Positions 7,233 to 14,118 of a stretch of 23,088 nucleotides of DNA are shown here, one piece after another. The notes beneath the pieces are model-generated. The model did no database searches. It worked only from the letters and a program-made list of their open reading frames with translations, and was not told the DNA's origin. Position numbers and translations under genes: made by a program. Numbering within the stretch: the stretch's first letter is position 1; each line of letters starts with the position of its first letter. Source of the DNA: an uncultured Eubacteriales bacterium (GTDB lineage: Bacteria > Bacillota > Clostridia > Christensenellales > Aristaeellaceae); assembly GCA_900553905.1 (NCBI GenBank), contig USFL01000003.1, forward strand, positions 1 to 23,088, read 5' to 3'.

Positions 7233-8003
7233 ATGGAAAAGATGAGGAACGGGCTGTGGCGGCTGAACGATGCGGCGGGATGTACGGCCTATCTGGTGGC
7301 TGGCAGCGACAGGGCATATATGATTGATACTGGCATGGGCCTTGCGCCGCTCATGCCGCAGATTCGCGCCGTGACCGATTTGCCGGTGGAACTGCTTTTG
7401 ACCCATGCGCATCCGGACCATTTCGCAGCGGCGGGTGAATTTGAACATGTCTGGCTCTGCAAGGAGGATCGAGAGATTCTGGCTGGATCGGAGCCGCTGT
7501 GCCGCCGTTTCGGCGTGCCCCCGCTTGATCCGCAGCGTGTGCGCTTTTTTCAGGATGGGCAGATATTCGACGCCGGCGATGTGCGCCTGGAGGCGCTGGC
7601 GCTGCCGGGCCATACGCCGGGTTCCTGCGCCTTTGGCGTGCCTAAGTGGCGCGAGCTGTTTACAGGCGATGCGATCGGCAGCGGCGATATCGTGCTGATG
7701 ACCCTGCCAGGCGCATTGCGCATATCTGCCTATCGCGCTTCGGTGGAGCGCTTCGTTCAGCGGGTAAGTGCCTATGCCGACGCAGAGTGGCGCGGCGGGC
7801 ATTGCGGCCAGGCGGGAACGCCGGGGACGCCGGCCTATAACCCGCCTCGCATGCAGGTGGCGCAGGACATGATTGTGCTTTGCGGCAAGCTGCTGAACGG
7901 AGAGATCAGCGGCGAATGCGTTGAAGAACCCAACGCGCCTGGCGGCCGAGCGCTGCGGGCGCGCTGGGGCGCTGCGGGCATGGTGTACACGACCGTCGGG
8001 TAA
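7233..8003 (+). CDS. MBL-fold metallohydrolase
   Basis: A 256-residue metallo-beta-lactamase-fold hydrolase. The complete two-metal ligand set is visible: THAHPDH (His58, His60, Asp62, His63), LPGHTPGS (His127), FTGDAIGSG (Asp146) and GGH (His190). Such enzymes hydrolyse esters, thioesters or lactones. The family is too broad to name a substrate. No signal peptide is present. It lies 12 bases after the esterase with GAAGGGGG as ribosome site, and the two share the operator-controlled promoter at 6089. Its pairing with an esterase in a sugar locus would fit hydrolysis of an acyl or lactone intermediate, but that is inference. A strong terminator closes the operon at 8036-8063. Confidence 0.9.
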   Translation: MEKMRNGLWRLNDAAGCTAYLVAGSDRAYMIDTGMGLAPLMPQIRAVTDLPVELLLTHAHPDHFAAAGEFEHVWLCKEDREILAGSEPLCRRFGVPPLDPQRVRFFQDGQIFDAGDVRLEALALPGHTPGSCAFGVPKWRELFTGDAIGSGDIVLMTLPGALRISAYRASVERFVQRVSAYADAEWRGGHCGQAGTPGTPAYNPPRMQVAQDMIVLCGKLLNGEISGECVEEPNAPGGRALRARWGAAGMVYTTVG

Positions 8004-8035
8004 AGGCGCTGTTTCCTGATTGTACCGATGGACAG

Positions 8036-8063
8036 GCGCAGGATCTGGGGTCCTGCGCTTTTT
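8036..8063 (+). terminator. Intrinsic terminator of esterase/MBL operon
   Basis: GCGCAGGA at 8036-8043 pairs perfectly with TCCTGCGC at 8051-8058 around a 7-base loop, followed by five T's at 8059-8063. Confidence 0.9.
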
Positions 8064-8270
8064 GCGTGAACGGATGCAGCAGCCCTTGAACGTGCCTTGC
8101 ATACGAGGGGGTCAATGGCGGTACGAACATACCGGCACGGATGATTTCAAAAAGACAAACGGTTTCATTTGGATATTGATGAAAATAAAGTTTTTCGTGG
8201 AAAATTAGGCGTTTCGTCCAGTTTGAATGGAATATTCGACAATGATCAGAACTTTTTATCCATTTTTTCA

Positions 8271-8286
8271 TGTCAAACGGTTGACA
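8271..8286. promoter_or_regulatory. Palindromic operator B (probable LacI-family site)
   Basis: TGTCAAACGGTTGACA is a 16-base palindrome with seven of eight pairs matching and a central CG. It ends exactly with the -35 box TTGACA at 8281-8286. It matches operator A (6079-6094) in sequence and in placement. A bound repressor would block RNA polymerase. The region before it (8064-8270) holds no gene and becomes AT-rich toward the promoter. Confidence 0.7.
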
Positions 8287-8309
8287 TTTTCGGAGGCCAA
8301 TGGTATACT
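8281..8309 (+). promoter_or_regulatory. Promoter of sugar ABC transporter operon
   Basis: TTGACA at 8281-8286, 17-base spacer, TATACT at 8304-8309. Leader AATTTGAAT at 8333-8341 then AAAGGGAG, parallel to the leader at 6140-6156. Confidence 0.88.
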
Positions 8310-8359
8310 TGTCTCAATCCGTAAGGGACGGAAATTTGAATCGAAAGGGAGACTCAAAC

Positions 8360-9652
8360 ATGCTTAAGAAACTGGCTGCGTTCCTGATGGCGGCAGCGAT
8401 GCTGCTGACCATGACGGCCGCCGGGGCGGAAAGTGCCCAGGCACCCGTGACCATTTCCTTCTATTCCACCCAGGCGGGCGTGGATGATGAGACCATCGCC
8501 CTGCTCGACGAGTTCATGGCGCAGCACCCCGGCATCACCGTGAACTATTATCCCTGCGGCGACGATCAGCTGGCTGCGTGGCTTGCGCTGTACTCCGCCG
8601 GCACCGCTCCCACCGTGTCGCTGCTGGATGTGGGCCAGATTCTCAACTACAGCGATTATATGTACAACTTCAATCAGGGCGATACCGAATGGATGAGCCA
8701 CGTGCTCAGCGGCTGGGAATTCTGCCAGAAGGAAGGGTCTGACGCCATCTACGGCATTCCCGCCAGCTACCAGGGATTTGCACTGCTCTACAACAAGGAC
8801 CTGGTGGCGCAGGTGCACGGCGAGGACTTTGACGTGACCACCGTCAACACCGTCGATAAGTTGGTCTCCTTCTTTGACGCCTTTGAGGCCGCCGGTATCC
8901 CCGCTACTGTGGTGTTCAGCGCGGACTGGGCGCTGGGTTCTCATTATCTGGGCTGCCAGCTGTTCTCCGAGTGGCTGGGCGACAAGGAAACCCAGCGCGC
9001 CATCCTCAATGGCCTCTACACCGGCGAAACCAAGCTGATTGAAAATGAGCACTTCAACAACCTGATGGACGTGTTCGACATTCTCAAGCAGTATAACATC
9101 AACGATGCCGATCCTCTGGCCGATACCCAGGAGGGCGACCTGGAGATGCTGGCGACCGGCAAGACGGCCACCATGTTCCAGGGCGACTGGAACTGGCTGC
9201 AGATTCAGACCTTCGCTGAGCGCGACGATCTGGCCATCATGCCTCTCCCCCTGACCAACGACGAAACCGACCCCCGCAACAGCATGATCCTGGGCTCCTG
9301 CCCCAAGGCGTATTGCGTCGATACCTACCAGAGCACTCCCGAGCAGCAGGCCGCGGGCGTGGAGCTGGCCAAGTGGCTGGCCCTGAGCGACGAGGGCAAG
9401 GAATTCATGGTGACCCAGATTGGCTCCACGCTGCCCTTTGACGACGTGAACGTGGTCAACGAGAACCCGCTGGCCGTGTCCACCCAGGAATACCTCAACG
9501 CCGGCAAGATCCTGGACATCAGCACCTTCCTGTGCGAGGCGCCCAGCGATTTCTGGTTGATTATCGGGCCCTACATGCAGGCTTACCTGGCCGGCCAGAT
9601 GGACCGCGCCACCCTGGCTGCCGAGATTGAGGCCTACTTCCAGGACATCTGA
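8360..9652 (+). CDS. ABC transporter sugar-binding protein (family 1)
   Basis: A 430-residue extracellular solute-binding protein of a CUT1-type carbohydrate importer. It begins with a signal peptide (MLKKLAAFLMAAAMLLTMTA, predicted cut after AGA). Family features follow: VTISFYST, ETIALLDEFMAQHPGITVNYY, the IYGIPASYQGFALLYNKDL segment, GKTATMFQGDW and a C-terminal EWLALSDEG-like helix (AKWLALSDEGKEFM). The start at 8360 was chosen because the signal peptide begins there and GAAAGGGAG lies eight bases upstream. Unusually, there is no lipobox cysteine near the cleavage site, so it is not an evident lipoprotein. Two permease genes follow, separated by a strong stem-loop. Ligand unknown. The neighbouring esterases and phosphorylase suggest an (acylated) alpha-glucoside. 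Confidence 0.9.
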   Translation: MLKKLAAFLMAAAMLLTMTAAGAESAQAPVTISFYSTQAGVDDETIALLDEFMAQHPGITVNYYPCGDDQLAAWLALYSAGTAPTVSLLDVGQILNYSDYMYNFNQGDTEWMSHVLSGWEFCQKEGSDAIYGIPASYQGFALLYNKDLVAQVHGEDFDVTTVNTVDKLVSFFDAFEAAGIPATVVFSADWALGSHYLGCQLFSEWLGDKETQRAILNGLYTGETKLIENEHFNNLMDVFDILKQYNINDADPLADTQEGDLEMLATGKTATMFQGDWNWLQIQTFAERDDLAIMPLPLTNDETDPRNSMILGSCPKAYCVDTYQSTPEQQAAGVELAKWLALSDEGKEFMVTQIGSTLPFDDVNVVNENPLAVSTQEYLNAGKILDISTFLCEAPSDFWLIIGPYMQAYLAGQMDRATLAAEIEAYFQDI

Positions 9653-9677
9653 GCCGATTGCGGCAATACTGTCTGCG

Positions 9678-9713
9678 GACGGGCAGGGCTTATGGGCATA
9701 GGCCCTGCCCGTC
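9678..9713 (+). other. Intercistronic stem-loop between binding-protein and permease genes
   Basis: GACGGGCAGGGC at 9678-9689 pairs with GCCCTGCCCGTC at 9702-9713. A nested TATG/CATA (9691-9700) extends the helix. Only a short T-run (CTCTGTTTT) comes after it, so partial termination or 3'-end protection is likely. Such hairpins often give more binding protein than permease from one operon, as in malE-malF. Confidence 0.7.
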
Positions 9714-9741
9714 TCTGTTTTAAAGGAAGGGGGAGAAGCGC

Positions 9742-10623
9742 GTGCTAAGCGCCCAGAAGCGGGACGTGTGGAAGCTGATCCTGCTGTTTTTTGTGCCGGC
9801 GATGTTCGTTTGGCTGACGACCATGGTGATCCCGTTCCTCTACGGAATCTGGATTTCCTTTGTGCAATGGGACGGCATCGGCAATAATTATGAATTCATC
9901 GGCCTGGAAAACTATATCAAGATTTTTTCCAACGCCAAATTTATGCAAACCCTTGGCCGCACGGCAATCTACACCATCGGCACCGTGGCGCTGAGCAACG
10001 TGCTGGGCATCGCCCTGGGCCTGCTGCTCACCAGCGCGCTCAAGGGACGCAACCTGTTCCGTACCGCCATCTTCGTGCCCAACGTCATCGGCGGCGTCGC
10101 CATGGGCTATATCTGGAAATACATCTTCAACTACGGCTTCACCGCCATCGGTGCCAGCCTGGGCATTCAGGCGTTGAGCACCTCCATGCTCTCCGATCCC
10201 ACCAAGGCGATGATCGCCCTGATCATCGTATCGTCCTGGCAGCTGAGCGCCTATCTGATGATCATCTACGTGGCAGGATTTACCAACGTGCCCGCGGAGC
10301 TCGTGGAGGCTGCGCGCGTGGATGGCGCCAGCTCCTGGTCGGTACTGCGCAACGTGCGTCTGCCCATGATCCGCTCCTCGCTGACGATCTGCCTGTTTTT
10401 GGCCATCGTGCGCTCGTTCATGGTCTTTGAGGTCAACATGACCCTGACCGACGGCGGCCCCTTCAACACCACCGAGATGATCGCCTTCCGCATCTACAAC
10501 ACGGCGTTCGTTAGCCTCAAGTTCGGCAACGCGCAGGCGCAGGCTGTGGTGCTGTTCGTCATCGTGGCGCTGATCTCCGTGTGCCAGGCCTACTTCACGT
10601 CCAAGCGGGAGGTGCAGATGTGA
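9742..10623 (+). CDS. ABC sugar permease, MalF/UgpA type
   Basis: A 293-residue inner-membrane permease with about six transmembrane segments (first at residues 12-40). The EAA loop that docks the ATPase reads ELVEAARVDGASSWSVLRNV (about 186-205), and the GGPFNTTEMIAFRIY segment near the end is typical of MalF/LacF-like CUT1 permeases. It starts at GTG 9742, with GGAAGGGGGAG six bases before it. Its stop overlaps the start of the next permease by one base. No ATPase gene is in the operon, so a shared MsmX/UgpC-type ATPase encoded elsewhere probably powers it. Confidence 0.92.
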   Translation: MLSAQKRDVWKLILLFFVPAMFVWLTTMVIPFLYGIWISFVQWDGIGNNYEFIGLENYIKIFSNAKFMQTLGRTAIYTIGTVALSNVLGIALGLLLTSALKGRNLFRTAIFVPNVIGGVAMGYIWKYIFNYGFTAIGASLGIQALSTSMLSDPTKAMIALIIVSSWQLSAYLMIIYVAGFTNVPAELVEAARVDGASSWSVLRNVRLPMIRSSLTICLFLAIVRSFMVFEVNMTLTDGGPFNTTEMIAFRIYNTAFVSLKFGNAQAQAVVLFVIVALISVCQAYFTSKREVQM

Positions 10624-11453
10624 TGAAGCAAAAGCGCTATGCCGGCGCGGTGCTGCTGGTGCTGGCCCTGGTGGCTACGGTGTTCTACCTGTTCCCGCTG
10701 GTGCTGGTGGCCATCAACTCCGTCAAAACCACGGGCGAATTTACCAGCAACCCCTTCAGCCTGCCCACCGTGCTCCAGTGGGGCAACTACAGCTATGCCT
10801 TTGGCCAGATGCACTTCTTGACGTCCATGCGCAATTCGCTGGTGATCACCGTCAGCGTATGCGTGCTGGTGTCGCTCCTGGGCGCCATGGCTGCCTACGC
10901 CGTCAGCCGTGTGAAGCACAAGTTCGTGGCCACCGTATACTACCTGATGCTGGCCTCCATGTGCGCGCCCTTCCAGGCCTACATGATTCCGCTGGTGAAG
11001 ATCTACGCATCCCAGCTGGGCATGAACAACAGCCTGATCCCGGTCATCTACATCGGCCTGGGACTGAATATCTGCTTTTCCATCTTCCTGGTACGCGGCT
11101 TCCTCAACTCCATCCCCAAGGAGATCGACGAGGCGGCTCTCATCGACGGTTGCAGCAGCACCAAGCTGTTTTTCAACATCATCATGCCCATGCTCACGCC
11201 CATCCAGGTGACGCTGCTGGTGTTTGTGGCCATGGGCGTATGGAACGACTACCTGCTTTCCAGCCTGTTTTTGAACACGCAGGAAATGCGCACGTTGCCC
11301 ATGATGATCCGCGTGTTCTGCGCGCAGTATTCCAATGATTACGCCCCGATGATGGCGGGCTTGGTGATGAGCATTCTGCCCATGCTGGCCTTCTATCTGG
11401 CTGGCCAGAAGCAGATTCTGGAGGGCGTGGTGCAGGGCAGCGTCAAGGGCTGA
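10623..11453 (+). CDS. ABC sugar permease, MalG/UgpE type
   Basis: A 276-residue partner permease with about six membrane segments. The EAA loop is EIDEAALIDGCSSTKLFFNI (about 167-186) with MPMLTP following, and the C-terminus GQKQILEGVVQGSVKG is the classical end of MalG-type permeases. The start ATG shares its first base with the previous stop (TGATG), and GGGAGGTG within the upstream gene serves as ribosome site, so the two are translationally coupled. A frame extension to 10581 is possible but would overlap the upstream gene without a ribosome site. It ends ten bases from the convergent regulator gene, with no hairpin between. Confidence 0.93.
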   Translation: MKQKRYAGAVLLVLALVATVFYLFPLVLVAINSVKTTGEFTSNPFSLPTVLQWGNYSYAFGQMHFLTSMRNSLVITVSVCVLVSLLGAMAAYAVSRVKHKFVATVYYLMLASMCAPFQAYMIPLVKIYASQLGMNNSLIPVIYIGLGLNICFSIFLVRGFLNSIPKEIDEAALIDGCSSTKLFFNIIMPMLTPIQVTLLVFVAMGVWNDYLLSSLFLNTQEMRTLPMMIRVFCAQYSNDYAPMMAGLVMSILPMLAFYLAGQKQILEGVVQGSVKG

Positions 11454-11463
11454 TCCGGCGTTG

Positions 11464-12444
11464 TCAGGTGGTTTCACGCTCAACCAGCGTGACGGGGAAG
11501 ACCGCGCATGTGGGTACGACCCGTCCGCTGGAAGCGTGGATGATGTTTTCCACCGCATAGCGGCAGATATCCTCCACCGGCTGATGAATGGTGGTCAGCT
11601 GCGGCGAGCACAGCGACGCGAGGCGCGTGTCGTCGTAGCCGATCAGCTTCAGCCGGCCGGGGATGTCGATCTCGTGTCGGCGGCAGTACTGAATGATTTC
11701 GGCAGCGATCACGTCGTTGGAGCAGAGGATACCGTCCACATCCGGGTGATTGCGGAAGATCGCCGCTACCGTCTCCTGATAGTCCATGCGCACGAACTGC
11801 CGCTCGGCAGCGTCTACGGCGCTGGGCTTGGACACGCCCAGCCGGCGGCATGCGTCCTGAAATCCCAGGTAGCGCTTGTTGGCGTCCATGTCCAGATGCG
11901 CGCTGCCGCTGACGTACAAAAGACGGCGGCAGCCGCGCGCGATCAGGTGCTCGGCGGCGATGCAGCCGCCATAGTAGTTATCCGCGCAGGCGGAGGGAAT
12001 GCGAGGGCTGACCGTGCGGTCAATGGTGATGACGGGCGCGTCCACATCCGCAAATTCCTCCAGGTTCTGGGTGTGACTGGCCAGAATGATGCCGGCAACC
12101 TTGTTGCCCAGCAGCATGCTGAAAAATTCCTTTTCCTTTTGAATTTCGTGGTTGGATACGCACAGGAGCAGCTTGTAGCCGCTCGCGCTGGCGTGACGCT
12201 CCACGCTGGCGATGACGCAGCTGAAAAAGAAGTTGTCCGCCGAAGGCACGATCAGACCGATAAAATGGCTGTTTTTCTTGGCCAGCGACCGGGCCAGCTC
12301 GTTGGGATGATAGTCCAGCTCCTCCATGGCGGCCTGGATGCGAAGGCGGGTTTTCTCGCTGATGCGGGCGCGGTCGTTGAGCATGCGCGAGACGGTGGTC
12401 ACCGTAACGCCCGCGCGCTGGGCAACGTCCTTGAGCGTAGCCAT
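11464..12444 (-). CDS. LacI-family transcriptional regulator
   Basis: A 326-residue repressor. The N-terminal helix-turn-helix reads TLKDVAQRAGVTVTTVSRML (residues 3-22), followed by the hinge helix NELARSLAKK (48-57), whose leucine normally inserts at the central CG of the operator. The rest is a periplasmic-binding-protein-like sensor domain (HFIGLIVPSADNFFF, CADNYYGG, GILCSNDVIAAEI, LIGYDDTRLAS), which binds a sugar-type effector. Two ATGs are possible. The second (12444) is seven bases after AGGAGG, the first (12450) only one base after it, and MATLKDVA is the usual family start. It lies between the importer and the phosphorylase operon and probably binds operators A and B. Promoter at 12478-12505. 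Confidence 0.93.
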   Translation of the reverse strand: MATLKDVAQRAGVTVTTVSRMLNDRARISEKTRLRIQAAMEELDYHPNELARSLAKKNSHFIGLIVPSADNFFFSCVIASVERHASASGYKLLLCVSNHEIQKEKEFFSMLLGNKVAGIILASHTQNLEEFADVDAPVITIDRTVSPRIPSACADNYYGGCIAAEHLIARGCRRLLYVSGSAHLDMDANKRYLGFQDACRRLGVSKPSAVDAAERQFVRMDYQETVAAIFRNHPDVDGILCSNDVIAAEIIQYCRRHEIDIPGRLKLIGYDDTRLASLCSPQLTTIHQPVEDICRYAVENIIHASSGRVVPTCAVFPVTLVERETT

Positions 12445-12477
12445 TGCCATTCCTCCTTGGTTTGGTTCCTGCCCATA

Positions 12478-12505
12478 ATGATACCTTTTTTTTGGGAGAA
12501 GTCAA
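12478..12505 (-). promoter_or_regulatory. Promoter of the LacI-type regulator gene
   Basis: On the minus strand TTGACT (12500-12505), a 16-base spacer with an A-run, and TATCAT (12478-12483). A half-site-like CGGTTTGAC overlaps the -35 box and resembles half of operators A and B, but the second half is missing, so autoregulation is uncertain. No confident plus-strand promoter for the gene at 12539 is visible in this 94-base gap. Confidence 0.55.
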
Positions 12506-12538
12506 ACCGGAAATAACGCAGCAAGAGGTGATTTTCCC

Positions 12539-13324
12539 ATGGCGAACCTCCATCTGAACTTCCGTTCGGACATGCTGATGCGCAGCGTCTATCCGCGCGT
12601 ATTCCTGCCCGATTACAACGACTGGAACGACGTGACGCCGCCCTACCGCACGCTGTACTTTTTGCACGGGTATTCCGGCGGGGCGTTGGAAACGGCTACG
12701 TTTACCAACTTTGCCCTGTACGCCGCGGTGCATGGCATCGCCATCGTGATGATCGACGGCGACAACTCCTTCTACGTGGATGACAAGAAGCGCAATGCCT
12801 TCTACAGCCGCTATGTGGGGGAGGAGATCGTGGAGGTGACGCGGAAGCTGCTGCCCCTGTCCCGCCGGCGGGAGGACACGTTCATCGCCGGCATCTCCAT
12901 GGGCGGCTACGGCGCGCTGATCAACGGCCTGCGCTACAGCGATACGTTCAGCAAGATCGGCATGCTCTCGCCCGCGCTGGGCATGTATCCCGAAAACGGG
13001 CAGATGCAGCCCGGAAGCCCTCTGCATAAGGAGTCGCTCCTGGCGCTGCTGGGCAGCCCGTCGCGCTACCATGGGTCCTACCGCGACTATGAGGCCGCGG
13101 CCCGCAAGGCGCTTCAAAATCCACAGACCATGCCGCAGCTGTTTTTGGCCTGCGGCACCGGCGACGCGCTGGTGTACGAGGCGGGACGCGACTTCGCGCA
13201 CCGCATGCAGGCAGCGGGCGCGCCCATGACCTATTATGAGGCCGAGGGCGGGCATGATCATGTGTTCTGGAAGCATGCCATGACGCCGCTATGCGAGTTC
13301 CTCACGGCGAAGGGAGGCAAGTGA
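12539..13324 (+). CDS. Alpha/beta-hydrolase esterase, EstA/CE1-like (copy 1)
   Basis: A 261-residue serine esterase of the esterase D/tributyrin-esterase type (COG0627-like). Visible elements are LYFLHGYSGG (oxyanion loop, about 39-48), nucleophile elbow GISMGGYGA with Ser120, a probable acid at Asp209 in GTGDALVYE, and His239 in EGGHDHVFW. There is no signal peptide, so it is cytoplasmic. Ribosome site AAGAGGTGA sits eight bases before the ATG. It is the first gene of a tightly packed operon of esterase, esterase, kinase and phosphorylase, running divergently from the LacI-type gene. The next gene, a diverged copy, starts one base after its stop. It probably removes acyl groups from a sugar substrate. 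The acyl type is unknown. Confidence 0.88.
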   Translation: MANLHLNFRSDMLMRSVYPRVFLPDYNDWNDVTPPYRTLYFLHGYSGGALETATFTNFALYAAVHGIAIVMIDGDNSFYVDDKKRNAFYSRYVGEEIVEVTRKLLPLSRRREDTFIAGISMGGYGALINGLRYSDTFSKIGMLSPALGMYPENGQMQPGSPLHKESLLALLGSPSRYHGSYRDYEAAARKALQNPQTMPQLFLACGTGDALVYEAGRDFAHRMQAAGAPMTYYEAEGGHDHVFWKHAMTPLCEFLTAKGGK

Positions 13325-13325
13325 G

Positions 13326-14099
13326 ATGTATCTTCGAATCAGCTTCAAATCTCAAATGCTGGGCCGCGGAGTGACCGCACACGCGTTTTTGCCCTTCCAC
13401 GACGGCTATGAGGATACGCCGGCGCCCTATCCCACGCTGTACTTTCTGCCCGGCTATTCCGCCAATGCCGAGGAGCTGGCCACGCTGCTGCCCCTTCGGC
13501 GCTTCTCGGCCGAGTACGGGGTGGCGGTGATCATTCCTGACGGCGAGAATTCCTTCTATACCGACCATCCCGAACGCTGCGCGCTGTTCAGCAGCTATGT
13601 GGGGGACGAGCTGGTGCGCGTGACGCGGCGCATGCTGCCCTGCCTGTCCACCCGGCGGGAGGATACGTGGATCGGCGGCATTTCCATGGGCGGCTACGGC
13701 GCGTGCACCAACAGCCTGCGCTGGCGGGATACGTTTTCCAAGATCGTGATGCTTTCGCCCGCCATCGACGTGACCGACCTCTTGAGCGACCGGGACGGTT
13801 CTCTTCCCAATCAGCTCTTTTCGGCCTGGATGGGCGATGAGGCGAGCTACCGCGAGTCCTGGATGAATCCCCGCTACAGCCTGCTCAAGGCCAAGGAGCA
13901 GGGCGAGGCGCTTCCGCCCATGTTCCTGTGCTGCGGACGGCAGGACGCACTCGTATACGATATGTGCAGCCGCTTTGCGGACTTTGCCCGCAAGGAGGAC
14001 CTGCCGCTGACCTACCTCGAAGGCGAGGGCCAGCACGACATCCCCTTCTGGGACGGGATGCTGGAGCCGGCTTTCCGCTTTATGACCCAATCCCACTGA
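13326..14099 (+). CDS. Alpha/beta-hydrolase esterase, EstA/CE1-like (copy 2)
   Basis: A 257-residue paralogue of the preceding gene, alignable along its whole length (for example SFKSQML versus NFRSDML at the N-terminus, and TFSKI.MLSPA in both). The triad is retained: Ser120 in GISMGGYGA, Asp207 in GRQDALVYD, His237 in EGQHDIPFW. The oxyanion loop differs, reading LPGYSAN where copy 1 has LHGYSGG, which suggests different acyl preference. No signal peptide. The start lies one base after the upstream stop, with GGGAGG as ribosome site, so the pair is translationally coupled. Tandem duplication followed by divergence is the simplest history. Confidence 0.87.
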   Translation: MYLRISFKSQMLGRGVTAHAFLPFHDGYEDTPAPYPTLYFLPGYSANAEELATLLPLRRFSAEYGVAVIIPDGENSFYTDHPERCALFSSYVGDELVRVTRRMLPCLSTRREDTWIGGISMGGYGACTNSLRWRDTFSKIVMLSPAIDVTDLLSDRDGSLPNQLFSAWMGDEASYRESWMNPRYSLLKAKEQGEALPPMFLCCGRQDALVYDMCSRFADFARKEDLPLTYLEGEGQHDIPFWDGMLEPAFRFMTQSH

Positions 14100-14118
14100 A
14101 TGACCGGAGGAATGGCAG

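Noticed and set aside
6222..8102. 626-codon open frame on the minus strand
   Set aside because: Antisense to the clear esterase and MBL genes, crosses their terminator, and has no domain resemblance.
12500..12510. Third LacI-type operator at the regulator's own promoter
   Set aside because: AGTCAAACCGG resembles one half of operators A and B, but the other half is absent and the spacing to CG is off by one base. Kept only as a possible half-site.
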